Shown: positions 46,591 to 55,532 of the stretch, piece after piece
How the letters are laid out: the number at the start of each line of letters is the position of its first letter
Position numbering within the stretch: position 1 is the stretch's first letter
Assembly: GCA_963811635.1 (NCBI GenBank)
Contig: CAWESB010000026.1
Location: 17,767 to 81,766 of the forward strand
Reading direction: 5' to 3'
Length of the DNA stretch: 64,000 bases
From: JAIBJN01 sp963811635
GTDB taxonomy: Bacteria > Actinomycetota > Thermoleophilia > Gaiellales > Gaiellaceae
Made by a program: the position numbers and the translations under genes
The notes under the pieces: generated by a model
What the model was told of the DNA's origin: nothing
What the model saw: only the letters and a program-made list of their open reading frames with translations
The model's database searches: none

Positions 46591-47911
46591 GCAGGTAGCC
46601 CTCCTTCGTCGCCTGACGCGCCCGCGCGATGGCAAGCGAGTCCGGCGGAACGTCCTCGGTGATGTACGAGCCGCCGCCGATCCATGCACCGTCTCCGATC
46701 GTCACGGGAGCCTCCAGGCCATTCTGAATGCCGGTCCTGACGTTCCTCCCGATCGTCGTACGGGCCTTCTCGCGACCGGGCTCGTGCGGGAAATTGGCGG
46801 TGATGGTCCCGGCGCCGACGTTCGTGCCCTCTCCGACCTCGGCATCGCCGAGGTAGGACAGATGCGGCACCTTCGTGCCTTCGCCGATCTGAGCGTTCTT
46901 GAGCTCCACGAAGGTTCCGGCCTTGGCCCGCGCGGCGAGCACCGTGCCGGGGCGAAGGTAACAGAACGGGCCGACCAGCGCGTCCTCCCCCACCTCGGCA
47001 TCGACGACGACCGCGTGGGGCCCGACCTCGGCGCCCCGGCGCACGACGGTGCGGCCGCGCAGGACCGTGAACGGATGGATGACGGCGTCGGCCTCGATGG
47101 CCACGTCCGGCTCGATCCACGTGGTTGCGGGATCCACGACAGTGACCCCGGCCTCGAGGTGGCCGGAGACGATCTGATCGCGGAGCTGCGCGCCGGCAGC
47201 TGCAAGATCGGCCCTGGTGTTCACGCCTTCGCCAACACGGGGGTCCAGCGCACGGTACACGGCGACGCGGCGGCCGGCATCCACCAGGTGGCGTACTGCG
47301 TCGGTGAGATAGAGCTCGCCCTGCACGTTGTCGGTTTCGAGCCTGGCCAACCCCTCCCAGAGCGCATCGGCGTCGAACACGTACACCGACGAGTTGACCT
47401 CGCGAATCGCAAGCTGCTCGGGCGTCGCGTCTCGCGCCTCGACGATCGCGCGCAGGCGTCCGTCCTCGTCACGGACGACCCTGCCGTAGGAGCCCGGCTG
47501 GTCCGGCTCGAAGGAGAGGACCGTCGCCGCGGCGCCCTCGCCCCGGTGCACCTCGAGCAGCCGGCGCAGCTCCGCTGCGGAGAGGAGCGGCGCGTCGCCG
47601 GCAAGCACGAGCACGGCGCCCGAGAAGCCCTCCAGCGACGGCCGAGCCGACGCCGCAGCGTCGCCGGTCCCGCGCGCCGTTTCCTGGACGGCGAGCTCCA
47701 CGCCGCCCGGCACCGTGCCCTCGAGCGCTGGAAGCGTGCCCGGCGAAATAACGACGACCAGAGGATCCGGCCGAAGCTCGCCGGCTGCTGCGATCGCCCA
47801 GTCGACGAGGCGTCGGCCGAGGAGCTCGTGCAGGTGCTTTGGGCGGCTCGAGCGCATGCGCGTGCCCAGACCCGCGGCCAGCACGACCGCTGCGAGAGGA
47901 GAGTCGGTCAC
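46571..47911 (-). CDS. glmU: Bifunctional N-acetylglucosamine-1-phosphate uridylyltransferase/glucosamine-1-phosphate acetyltransferase
   Basis: 446 residues. The N-terminal pyrophosphorylase domain begins AAVVLAAGLGTRMRSSRPKHL. The C-terminal left-handed beta-helix runs from ~residue 255 in hexapeptide repeats, with KNAQIGEGTKVPHLSYLGDA and NVGAGTITANF. It makes UDP-GlcNAc for peptidoglycan. Followed by prs and preceded by tRNA-Gln ten bases upstream, probably on one transcript. Confidence 0.96.
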   Translation of the reverse strand: MTDSPLAAVVLAAGLGTRMRSSRPKHLHELLGRRLVDWAIAAAGELRPDPLVVVISPGTLPALEGTVPGGVELAVQETARGTGDAAASARPSLEGFSGAVLVLAGDAPLLSAAELRRLLEVHRGEGAAATVLSFEPDQPGSYGRVVRDEDGRLRAIVEARDATPEQLAIREVNSSVYVFDADALWEGLARLETDNVQGELYLTDAVRHLVDAGRRVAVYRALDPRVGEGVNTRADLAAAGAQLRDQIVSGHLEAGVTVVDPATTWIEPDVAIEADAVIHPFTVLRGRTVVRRGAEVGPHAVVVDAEVGEDALVGPFCYLRPGTVLAARAKAGTFVELKNAQIGEGTKVPHLSYLGDAEVGEGTNVGAGTITANFPHEPGREKARTTIGRNVRTGIQNGLEAPVTIGDGAWIGGGSYITEDVPPDSLAIARARQATKEGYLRGNRND

Positions 47912-47921
47912 GAGGGAGTCA

Positions 47922-47995
47922 TGGCTGGGGCGGGAGGATTCGAACCTCCGGTCACGGGACCAAAACCCGTTGCCTTACCACTTGGCTACGCCCCA
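47922..47995 (-). tRNA. tRNA-Gln (anticodon TTG)
   Basis: A 74-base cloverleaf read on the minus strand: acceptor TGGGGCG pairs with CGCCCCA, D-arm GCC/GGC, anticodon stem ACGGG/CCCGT with loop TTTTGGT (anticodon TTG), T-arm GGAGG-TTCGAAT-CCTCC, and an encoded CCA end. Lies ten bases before glmU. Confidence 0.96.
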
Positions 47996-48004
47996 CCGCG
48001 GTCG

Positions 48005-48010
48005 AGTATA
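48005..48010 (-). promoter_or_regulatory. -10 box TATACT of tRNA-Gln
   Basis: Minus-strand TATACT, nine bases before the mature 5' end of the tRNA, five of six to consensus. The -35 is not obvious. It probably drives tRNA-glmU-prs. Confidence 0.55.
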
Positions 48011-48029
48011 GGCCCCGGCCGCCGCGGCA

Positions 48030-48386
48030 CTACCGCCGGTCCATGAGGAGCATGACGAGCAGGAGGGCCGCCATCAGGACGAGGATGACGACCGCGAAGA
48101 ACTTCGCCACCTCCCACAGGACGGGCACGAGCACGGCGATCAACTGGGACGCCGCGAAAATCCAGACGACCTCCCGGAGCGTGTGGAAGCGCGCCCCGCG
48201 GGCGACGAAGATGTAGAGCGCGATCGCGACCGCGGCAAGCGCGAGCACCCAGAACCACCCGAGGCCTCCGGCGACCACGAGGATGCTTTCGACGAGGCCG
48301 ATGAAGAGGGCGAGCCGCAGCCGGCGCTGCTGCAGCCAGAGGCCTCGACCGCTGTCGCCGGCCTCGATGACGGGAGAGCTCGTCAT
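48030..48386 (-). CDS. Small membrane protein, unknown function
   Basis: 118 residues with three strong hydrophobic segments (residues ~25-41, 43-62, 75-115) and a short cytoplasmic N-terminus. No family recognised. ATG exactly seven bases after a TAACGT box inside the spacer to ispE, so it may have its own leaderless mRNA. Confidence 0.6.
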   Translation of the reverse strand: MTSSPVIEAGDSGRGLWLQQRRLRLALFIGLVESILVVAGGLGWFWVLALAAVAIALYIFVARGARFHTLREVVWIFAASQLIAVLVPVLWEVAKFFAVVILVLMAALLLVMLLMDRR

Positions 48387-48396
48387 CCGGGCGACG

Positions 48397-49224
48397 TTAC
48401 CAGACGGGTGGAACGATCCAGCACCTTGCCCGACGGCCGATTCGGCGCGCCGCTGAGCGCGCTTCCCGGCGGCTCTCGAAGAGGCCGTAGACGGCCGGCC
48501 CGGCCCCGCTCACGTCCGCGCGGAACGCACCCACAGCCAGGAGCTCCGCGGCCAAAGGACCTGCCCCCGACGCCTCGGCAAGATCGTTCGGCGGCAGCGA
48601 GGCGAGGTCGCCCGAGCGCCGGACGCCGGCGAGCAGCTCGCGCAGCGCCGCCGCGCGCTCGACGAAGCCCGCGCCGCCTCCGAGGTCGTCGTAGCGTGCA
48701 TAGACGGCGCCCGTCGATCCCTTCTCGGCGTCGCGCGCGAGCGCGACGAGTACCCAGAAGTCCTGTGGCAGGTCGAGCGCTGACACTCGCTCGCCCACCC
48801 CCTCGGCGAGCTTCGGCCCAGGGGCGAGGAAGAAGGGGACGTCGGCACCCACCGCGGCCGCGAGCCGGGCCAGTTCCTCCGGGTCGAGCGGCTCGGGAAG
48901 CGAGGCGTTCGCCAGTCCGAGCGCGGCGGCGGCGTCGGCACTTCCCCCGCCGAGGCCGGCGGCGACCGGGATCTCCTTCGCGATCCGCACGTGCCAGGAC
49001 GGTTGGACGCCGGCGGCGGTGGCGAGCCGCGTCAGCGCCAAGCCGACGACGGTGTCGTCGAAGCCCTCGACCGCGAGCCGGTCCCCCGGCGTGAGCTCGA
49101 TGCGGTCGCAGAGGTCGATCCGCTGCATGACGGAGACAACGTCGTGCAGGCCGTCGTCGCGCCGCGGCCCGACGACGAGGGCGAGGTTGATCTTCGCCGC
49201 TGCGACGGCCCGCGCAGGCGTCAT
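48397..49224 (-). CDS. ispE: 4-diphosphocytidyl-2-C-methyl-D-erythritol kinase
   Basis: 275 residues, GHMP kinase fold. N-terminal AAAKINLALVVGPRRDDGLH, ATP-binding loop PVAAGLGGGSADAAAAL, and late SGAGPAVYGLF. Fourth step of the MEP isoprenoid pathway. The ATG overlaps the rsmA stop (ATGA), the usual arrangement in this family of gene clusters. Confidence 0.95.
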   Translation of the reverse strand: MTPARAVAAAKINLALVVGPRRDDGLHDVVSVMQRIDLCDRIELTPGDRLAVEGFDDTVVGLALTRLATAAGVQPSWHVRIAKEIPVAAGLGGGSADAAAALGLANASLPEPLDPEELARLAAAVGADVPFFLAPGPKLAEGVGERVSALDLPQDFWVLVALARDAEKGSTGAVYARYDDLGGGAGFVERAAALRELLAGVRRSGDLASLPPNDLAEASGAGPLAAELLAVGAFRADVSGAGPAVYGLFESRREARSAARRIGRRARCWIVPPVW

Positions 49225-50000
49225 GAGAGGAGCGAGGCGAGCTGGAGAAGGTCGGCCGGGTCGAGGGCCTCGGCCCGGGTGTTCGCGGGCCTGCCGAGCT
49301 CGGCGAGGGCGGCAGCCGCCCGTTCGCGGTCGGCGAGACCCGCTAGCTCCAGCGAGTTGGCGAGCGTCTTGCGCCGGTGGGCGAACGCCGCCTGGGCCAG
49401 ACGCCGAACCGACTCGAGCTCGCCGTCCCAGGGTCGCAGCCGGCGGAAGGCGACGAGCGCCGAGTCGACGTTGGGCGGCGGCCGGAAGCACGTCCGCGCG
49501 ACCGGGTGGAAGGCCGTTCGCTCGGTGGCAAGTTGCAGGACGACCGAGACCGCGCCGTAGTCCTTCGTCCCCGGCCGGGCGAAGAAGCGGTCGGCGACCT
49601 CGCGCTGGACCATGACGCACCAGCGCTCGACGGTCGGGCGCGCGGCGAGGCTCTCGACGACGAGCGGGGTGGCGACGTTGTACGGCAGGTTGGCGACGAG
49701 CTTCGACGGAGGCGGGTCGAGCGGCGCGGGCAGGAGGTCCAGCGCGTCTCCGAAGACGAGCTCGACGTTCGTGCGCGCGCCCACCCGATCGCGCAGGACC
49801 GGCTCGAGACTGCGATCGAGCTCGATCGCGTGCACGAGGCGGACACGCGCGGCGAGGTACTCGGTGAGCACGCCCAGGCCCGGGCCGATCTCCAGGACGA
49901 CGTCCTCCGGGCCGAGCGCCGCCATCCGCCCGATCACGTGGAGGATGTTCTCGTCGACGAGCCAGTGCTGCCCCAGCTCGCGTTTCGGGCGCGCGCTCAC
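49221..50000 (-). CDS. rsmA: 16S rRNA dimethyladenosine transferase
   Basis: 259 residues. Dimethylates A1518/A1519 of 16S rRNA during 30S maturation. Motifs: KRELGQHWLVDENIL, SAM site VLEIGPGLGVLTEYLA, catalytic NLPYNVATPLV and FRPPPNVDSALV. Overlaps tatD and ispE by four bases on either side. Confidence 0.96.
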   Translation of the reverse strand: MSARPKRELGQHWLVDENILHVIGRMAALGPEDVVLEIGPGLGVLTEYLAARVRLVHAIELDRSLEPVLRDRVGARTNVELVFGDALDLLPAPLDPPPSKLVANLPYNVATPLVVESLAARPTVERWCVMVQREVADRFFARPGTKDYGAVSVVLQLATERTAFHPVARTCFRPPPNVDSALVAFRRLRPWDGELESVRRLAQAAFAHRRKTLANSLELAGLADRERAAAALAELGRPANTRAEALDPADLLQLASLLS

Positions 50001-50746
50001 GGGAGGCCGAAGAGGCCGGCGGCGTTGGCCTCGATCCGCGCTTCCAGGTCCGCGACGTCGTCGCCACGCGCCTCCGCCAGGGCAGCGAGCGTGTGCATGA
50101 CGTACGCCGGCTCGTTCCGCTTCCCCCGCACCGGCTGCGGCGCGAGGTAGGGAGCGTCGGTCTCCGCGAGCAGGCGCTCTGCGGGAACACGGGCGGCGGC
50201 CCAGCGGAGCTCGGGCGCCTTGGGGTAGGTGGCATTTCCGGCGAAGGAGACGTACCAGCCGCGCTCGAGCGCCGGCTCGAGCAGCGCCGGGGACGAGAAG
50301 CAGTGCAGAACGACCGGCTGTCCCTCCGGGAGCTCACGGAGGGCCGCGAGCGTGTCGTCGTCCGCCGCGCGCGTGTGCACGACCAAGGGCTTGGCGAGCT
50401 CCACCGCCAGTTCCGCCTGCGCGCGGAACGCTTCGGCCTGACGATCGCGCGGGGCGAGGTCGCGGTGGTAGTCGAGCCCGGTCTCGCCGACCGCGACCGC
50501 CCTGGGGTGTGCGAGCAGCTCCTTCAGCTCTTGCAGCTCCGCGTCTCCGACCGAGCCGGCTTCGTGCGGGTGGAGCCCGAGCGCTGCGAAGACGCCCGAC
50601 TCCCGCTCGCACAGGTCGAGGCTCGCGCGGCACGAACCGACGCTCGTTCCGACCGTGATCACGCGGCCAACTCCAGCCGCCCGCGCCCGTTCCAGCACCT
50701 CGGCGGCGTCCTCGAACGCATCGAGGTGGGCGTGGGTGTCGATCAT
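49997..50746 (-). CDS. tatD: TatD-family metal-dependent deoxyribonuclease
   Basis: 249 residues. Metal ligands: DTHAHLD near the N-terminus, GETGLDYHRD, VVHTRAADDD, LHCFS and ETDAPYLAPQPVRGKRN. TatD enzymes are 3'-5' nucleases involved in DNA repair and quality control. Located between metG and rsmA, as is common. Confidence 0.95.
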   Translation of the reverse strand: MIDTHAHLDAFEDAAEVLERARAAGVGRVITVGTSVGSCRASLDLCERESGVFAALGLHPHEAGSVGDAELQELKELLAHPRAVAVGETGLDYHRDLAPRDRQAEAFRAQAELAVELAKPLVVHTRAADDDTLAALRELPEGQPVVLHCFSSPALLEPALERGWYVSFAGNATYPKAPELRWAAARVPAERLLAETDAPYLAPQPVRGKRNEPAYVMHTLAALAEARGDDVADLEARIEANAAGLFGLP

Positions 50747-50777
50747 CGTCCGGGGCCTCCGCGCGGACGCGCTGCGA

Positions 50778-52298
50778 TCACGCCGCCGTCGCGGGGGCGT
50801 CCACCCGCGGGAAGAGCGGCGCGGCGGGCTCGATGCCCTCGACCTCGGCCAGGCGCCCCGAGGCGACTCCGCCCCAAGCGAGATCGCCGGGCTGGCCGAG
50901 CGCGGCCAGGATGCGGGCGGACGTCTCGGGCACGAAGGCGGCGAGCGCGACAGCGACCGCCCGCAGGCCGTCCGCGAGCTCGTAGAGCACGCGATCGAGG
51001 TCCTCCCCCCGCGCGTCGTCCTTCGCGAGCTCCCAGGGGGCGCTCTGCTCAACGTGACGATTGAGCGTCCGCACGGACTCCCAGATCGCATCGAGGGCCC
51101 CCGTGATGTCGAACGCGTCCAGCCGCGACTCGACCGCTACCCGCATGCGATCGACGTCCGCCGCGAGCTCGGCCGACACCGGGGCCGTCCGCAGACGCCC
51201 GTCCCGGTAGCGGGAGATCATCGCCGTCGTCCGTGAGACGAGGTTGCCCAGATCGTTGCCGAGCTCTCGCTCGTAGCGTTCGTGCACGCCGTCGACCGAG
51301 ATGTTCCCGTCCTGCCCGAACGTAGCCACGCGGAAGAGGTAGTAGCGGAGCGCGTCCACCCCGTACACGTCGATCAGGTCGAGCGGGTCGATGACGTTGC
51401 CGAGCGACTTCGACATCTTTCGCTCGTCCATGAGCAGGTACCCGTGGACGAAGAGCTGCTTCGGGACGTCGAGCCCCGCCGCCATCAGCAGGGCAGGCCA
51501 GATGACGCAGTGGAACTTGAGGATGTCCTTGGCGAGCAGATGACGCACCTCGGGCCAGAGCCGCGGGCGGAGGTCCTCGTCCGGACGCGCGAAGCCGAGC
51601 GCGCTCCAGTAGTTGATGAGCGCGTCGACCCAGACGTACACGACCTGCGACTGGTCCCAGGGCACCGGCACGCCCCAGTGCTGCGAGGCTCGGCTGACGC
51701 TGATGTCCTCGAGCCCTCGCTCGATGAAGCTCCGCGCCTCGTTGTAGCGAAAGCCGGGAATGACGAAGTCGGGCCGCTCGTCGTAGAGGCGGAGCAGCGG
51801 CTCCTGATAGGAGGAGAGACGGAAGAAGTAGTTCTTCTCCTCCACGTACTCCGGCGGGATCCCGTGCTGCGGGCAGAGGCCGTCGACGAGCTCGTCCTCG
51901 GTGTAGAAGGCCTCGCAGCGCGTGCAGTAGAGGCCGGCGTACACGCTCTCGAAGATGTCGCCGCGGTCGTAGATCCGCTGGAGGAAGTCCTGGACCAGAG
52001 CCTTGTGCCGTTCGTCCGTCGTCCGCACGAAGAAGTCGTTCGACGCGTTCACACGCTCCGTCATCTCCTGGAACGCCGCCGCGTTGCGGTCGACGAACTC
52101 CTGGAGGTCGAGACCTGCCTCCTCCGCGACCCGCGGGATGTTGGAGCCGTGCTCGTCCGTCCCGGTCAGGAAGAACGTCTCCTCGCCACGCTGGCGTCGA
52201 TGGCGCACGAGGATGTCGGCCGCGATCGTCGTGTACGCATGCCCGATATGCGGGGTCGAATTGACGTAATAGATCGGCGTCGTGAGGTAGAAGCTCAT
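50778..52298 (-). CDS. metG: Methionyl-tRNA synthetase
   Basis: 506 residues. Class I signatures PHIGHAYTT (HIGH) and ERKMSKSLGN (KMSKS). A single zinc knuckle (CTRCEAFYTEDELVDGLCPQH). No C-terminal EMAP-II dimerisation domain, so the short form. The ATG at 52298 is preferred to an upstream TTG because TATGAT lies eight bases before it. Confidence 0.96.
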   Translation of the reverse strand: MSFYLTTPIYYVNSTPHIGHAYTTIAADILVRHRRQRGEETFFLTGTDEHGSNIPRVAEEAGLDLQEFVDRNAAAFQEMTERVNASNDFFVRTTDERHKALVQDFLQRIYDRGDIFESVYAGLYCTRCEAFYTEDELVDGLCPQHGIPPEYVEEKNYFFRLSSYQEPLLRLYDERPDFVIPGFRYNEARSFIERGLEDISVSRASQHWGVPVPWDQSQVVYVWVDALINYWSALGFARPDEDLRPRLWPEVRHLLAKDILKFHCVIWPALLMAAGLDVPKQLFVHGYLLMDERKMSKSLGNVIDPLDLIDVYGVDALRYYLFRVATFGQDGNISVDGVHERYERELGNDLGNLVSRTTAMISRYRDGRLRTAPVSAELAADVDRMRVAVESRLDAFDITGALDAIWESVRTLNRHVEQSAPWELAKDDARGEDLDRVLYELADGLRAVAVALAAFVPETSARILAALGQPGDLAWGGVASGRLAEVEGIEPAAPLFPRVDAPATAA

Positions 52299-52306
52299 CG
52301 GCGCCA

Positions 52307-52312
52307 ATCATA
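52307..52312 (-). promoter_or_regulatory. -10 box TATGAT for metG
   Basis: Minus-strand TATGAT eight bases before the metG ATG; likely promoter of metG-tatD-rsmA-ispE. Confidence 0.45.
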
Positions 52313-52450
52313 CGGACGGCCTTCCACCGTCCGGCCTGCGGTTTCAACCCGACGGAGACGGGAATTGAGGGGGGATAGGCAGGCATCGGGTCACCGAGCC
52401 GACGCGGCCCCGGCACCCCGACAACGAGAGGGAGGACGAGGACCCCCCCG

Positions 52451-52726
52451 ATGGAAGCGTCTAGGCGGAACAACACGAAGACGACGACAGGGATCATTCG
52501 CCACCTGGATGAGCTCGGTCGCATCGTGATCCCGATCGAGATCCGGAAGCGCTTCGGGCTCACCGAGCGGGACGCGCTCGAGATCTCGGTCAAGAACCAG
52601 ACGATCATGCTCAGCAGACCGCGTAACGCGTGTGTCTTCTGTGGCTCGACTCGCTCCCTGGTCGAGCACAAGGGCCGCGGCGTGTGTCGCTCGTGCCTCG
52701 CCGACCTGGCGACGACGAAGCACTAG
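52451..52726 (+). CDS. AbrB-type transcription regulator fused to a zinc ribbon
   Basis: 91 residues. Residues ~13-55 are a SpoVT/AbrB swapped-hairpin DNA-binding domain (GIIRHLDELGRIVIPIEIRK, RFGLTERDALEI). Residues 61-82 add two CxxC knuckles (C61/C64, C79/C82), which is uncommon for AbrB regulators. Leadered: a GAGGACGAGG ribosome-binding site precedes the ATG. Convergent with the M23 peptidase gene, whose long frame runs antisense through this gene. Confidence 0.88.
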   Translation: MEASRRNNTKTTTGIIRHLDELGRIVIPIEIRKRFGLTERDALEISVKNQTIMLSRPRNACVFCGSTRSLVEHKGRGVCRSCLADLATTKH

Positions 52727-53644
52727 CGCCCCCACCGCTCCCAGGAACGTCGCCACAGCGACGCCGGCGCCGACGGCGGCGGGCACGCTTCGGGCGGCCG
52801 GTGACGCAACCGTCATGGCGCGGGGCGATGCGAGGACCTCCGCGGGCGCTTCGACCGGGAGGTCGAATGTCCTGAGGGGCGCTCGCTCACTGCCGGGTGG
52901 CGCCGGCGCGGTCCCCGCCGACCTCGAGCCGCCCTCGATCCGGCGCGGGTGAGCTTCGGCCGTCGCTCCGCTTCCGGCGACCGGGGAAGCCTGCGTCGGA
53001 ATGACCGGCGCCGGCGTGGCCACCGCGTGTGGGTCGGCAGGTTGGACTGGCGCCTGCGCCTCCCGAGGCGGAGGCGGCGTCTCCGGAGTCGGTACCACCG
53101 CAGAGGGCGCCTTGGGAGACGGTGCCGGCTGCGCAGGAGGCGTCACCGCAGGCACCGGCTCCGGAGCAGGCGTGGGAGCCTCGGCGCGTTGTGGGAGAAG
53201 AGTCAGGGGGTCGACGTAGCCGTGCTGATCGGCCGTCAGGCGGACCCCGAGATGCAGGTAGGGCTCGGCGTGCTCCGGATCGCCGCTTCGGCCGATCGAG
53301 CCGACCGTCTCGCCCTCCGCGATCGGGGCTGCTCGCGCGACGGCGATCGAGCCGAGATGGACGAGGGTGACGGAGTAGCCGTCGGGAGTCTCGACCGTGA
53401 CGACGCGCCCACCGCCCGGGACCGTGCCCGCGAAGCTGACGACGCCGGCGGCCGGGGAGCGCACCGGCGCGTCGGTCGCCGCGGCGACGTCGATTCCGCG
53501 GTGCTGTCCTCCTGCGTACGGATCGTCCCCGAGGTTGAAGGGTTGTAGCACCGGCCCGTCGGCGGGCCAGGTCCAGGCGAGTGCGGGCGGCGCGCCGGCC
53601 TGGAACGCGATCAGGACCGGAAGCAAGGCGACCAAGCGCTTCAT
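52723..53644 (-). CDS. M23-family peptidase with Pro-rich stalk and C-terminal membrane segment (3' end uncertain)
   Basis: Signal peptide (residues ~1-23), then a LytM domain: GGQHRGIDVAAATDAPVRSP, VVTVETPDGYSVTLVHLGSI, EPYLHLGVRL with the metal-binding His/Asp. A long Pro/Ala linker and a membrane helix (VPAAVGAGVAVATFLGAVG) follow. As sequenced the frame runs on to 52391, fully antisense to the AbrB gene. Dropping one C from the C5 run at 52729-52733 ends it at 52723, overlapping AbrB by four bases; the 922-base span fits one surplus base. Probably a cell-wall hydrolase or scaffold. Confidence 0.8.
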
Positions 53645-53680
53645 GCCTGCCTCCTGTTGTCCGTTATGTCAACGGGAACG

Positions 53681-53709
53681 ACGGTAGCACGGTGAGCTGC
53701 TGTTGTCAA
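53681..53709 (-). promoter_or_regulatory. Canonical -35/-10 promoter of the M23 peptidase gene
   Basis: TTGACA (53709-53704), 17-base spacer, TACCGT (53686-53681). Predicted start about 30 bases before the ATG, with AGGAGG at 53655-53650. One of few full sigma70-like promoters visible in the window. Confidence 0.65.
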
Positions 53710-53737
53710 TCAAGGCGACGAAGGTGGAACAGGCCGG

Positions 53738-54544
53738 CTAGAGCGAGCCGCGGTACAACGCGTTGCGCGCGACGCCGGTGAGCCGGGCAACGACGTCCGC
53801 GGCGTGCCGGCGTGGGACGCCGGCGGCGACGAGCTCGGAGACAGCCGCCAGCGCCGCCGACTCGTCCGGCTCGGGCTCCTCCACCGCCGGCCCGACGACG
53901 AGGGTGACCTCGCCCTTCGGCGGCGATCCGAACCGGTCGGCGAGCTCCCGGGCACTCCCGCGAACGACCTCCTCGAAACGCTTGGTCAACTCGCGGCAGA
54001 CGGCGACCGGGCGCTCGGGCTGTGCCTCGGCCAGGCTGGCGAGGCTGGCGGGAAGCCGCTTCGGCGACTCGAAGGCGACGGCGGGCCACGTCCAGGCGCG
54101 GGCCTCGTCCCAGAGGCGCGCGAGGCCGGCCCGGGCTCGCGGAAGGTACCCGACGAACAGGTACCGCTCCCCGACCAGGCCACTCGCCACGAGCGCGGTC
54201 TCCACGGCGGAGGGGCCGGGCAGGACGACCACCGGCAGGTCGCGGGCGAGCGCAGCGGCAATGAGACCGGCGCCGGGGTCGTTCACCCCCGGGAGCCCGG
54301 CATCACTCGCCAGCGCGATGCGCTCGCCCGCCTCGAGCCGCGTCAGCACCTCGTCGCTGCGCCGGGCCTCGTTGTGGCGGTGGAAGGACAGGAGCCGCGC
54401 GCGAACGCCGTGTCGGTCGAGAAGGACGCGCGTCCGCCGCGTGTCCTCGCAGAGCACCAGATCCGCCTCGGCGAGCTCGCGGAGGACGCGCAGGGTGACG
54501 TCCTCGAGATTGCCGATCGGCGTCGGGCAGACGACGAGCGGCAC
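53738..54544 (-). CDS. rsmI: 16S rRNA 2'-O-ribose C1402 methyltransferase
   Basis: 268 residues of the tetrapyrrole-methylase fold. Motifs: PTPIGNLEDVTLRVLRELA, LCEDTRRTRVLLDRH, ASDAGLPGVNDPGAGLI, VVLPGPSAVETALVASGL, and FESPKRLPASL. It modifies the ribosomal decoding centre. GTG start five bases after the ROK kinase gene, so co-transcribed. Confidence 0.94.
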   Translation of the reverse strand: MPLVVCPTPIGNLEDVTLRVLRELAEADLVLCEDTRRTRVLLDRHGVRARLLSFHRHNEARRSDEVLTRLEAGERIALASDAGLPGVNDPGAGLIAAALARDLPVVVLPGPSAVETALVASGLVGERYLFVGYLPRARAGLARLWDEARAWTWPAVAFESPKRLPASLASLAEAQPERPVAVCRELTKRFEEVVRGSARELADRFGSPPKGEVTLVVGPAVEEPEPDESAALAAVSELVAAGVPRRHAADVVARLTGVARNALYRGSL

Positions 54545-54549
54545 GCGCG

Positions 54550-55503
54550 TCAGCCCTCGTCGAGGGCGTCGAACGCGACGAGCGCCGAGCCGATCAGCCC
54601 CGCCTCGGAGCCAAGCTCGGCGCGAACGATCCTCACCTCGTCGCGCGCGGGCGCAAGGGCCCACTCGGACACGACCTTCCGGGCGGAGTCGAGCAGGAGC
54701 TCGCCCGCCTCGGCGAACCCGCCGCCGATGACGACGAGCTCGGGGTTGAAGACGTTGACGAGGTCGGCGATCCCGACGCCGAGGTGGAAACCGACGTGCT
54801 CGAGCACGTCGCGCGCGTCTCCCGGACCCGCGGAAGCGAGCTCGACGAGCAGGCGCGGGTCGACCTCGCGGCCGGCCGCCGCGGCGCGGCCGAGGTCGCC
54901 GCCAGGGTTCTCGCGAGCGGCACGCTCCGCCAGCCCGTCGGCGGCAAGGCCGGACGCGAGCGCCTCCAGATGCCCGCGGCCCGGACAGGCGCCCTGGCAC
55001 GGAGGCCCGTTGACGTCGATGGTGATGTGCCCGAGCTCTCCCGCCGCCCCGACGGAGCCGCGATAGAGGCGATCGTCGAGGATGAGGCCGCCCCCCACGC
55101 CGGTGCCGAGCGTGAGCATGACGACGTGCCGCGCGCCCCGGGCGGCGCCCAGGCGGTGCTCGGCGACCGCCGCGGCGTTTCCGTCGTTCTCGATCGCGAC
55201 CGGGACGCCGAAGCGCCCCCCGAGCCGGTCGCGCAGATCCACGCCTGCGAGCGGGATGTTCACGGATGTCACCGCACGGCCCGACCGCTGGTCGATGGTG
55301 GACGGCACGCCCACTCCCAGCGCCGCGAAGCCGTTCTCGGCCAGGCCGCCGATCACCCGCTCCAGCTGCGTCAGGACGGCCTCCTCGCTGCTCAGCTCGG
55401 TCGGCTCAACCGCGCGGCGAACGACCGCCCCGGCCCGATCGACGAGCCCCACGGCCAGCTTCGTCCCGCCCAGGTCGACCGCGATCACATGGGGAGCGCT
55501 CAT
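54550..55503 (-). CDS. ROK-family sugar kinase, glucokinase-like
   Basis: 317 residues. ATP site VDLGGTKLAVGLVD, substrate region IENDGNAAAVAEHRLG, TLGTGVGGGLIL, GELGHITID, then the zinc-binding loop GPPCQGACPGRGHLEALASG. Likely phosphorylates glucose or a related hexose entering glycolysis. Divergent from the LCP gene with overlapping -10 boxes in the 29-base gap. Confidence 0.88.
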   Translation of the reverse strand: MSAPHVIAVDLGGTKLAVGLVDRAGAVVRRAVEPTELSSEEAVLTQLERVIGGLAENGFAALGVGVPSTIDQRSGRAVTSVNIPLAGVDLRDRLGGRFGVPVAIENDGNAAAVAEHRLGAARGARHVVMLTLGTGVGGGLILDDRLYRGSVGAAGELGHITIDVNGPPCQGACPGRGHLEALASGLAADGLAERAARENPGGDLGRAAAAGREVDPRLLVELASAGPGDARDVLEHVGFHLGVGIADLVNVFNPELVVIGGGFAEAGELLLDSARKVVSEWALAPARDEVRIVRAELGSEAGLIGSALVAFDALDEG

Positions 55504-55516
55504 TCGGGGTCTGGCT

Positions 55517-55524
55517 ACGATACT
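55517..55524. promoter_or_regulatory. Overlapping divergent -10 boxes for the ROK and LCP genes
   Basis: Top-strand GATACT (55519-55524) lies eight bases before the LCP GTG. Bottom-strand TATCGT (55522-55517) lies 13 bases before the ROK ATG. Both fit in eight bases. Confidence 0.4.
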
Positions 55525-55532
55525 CGGTCGCT

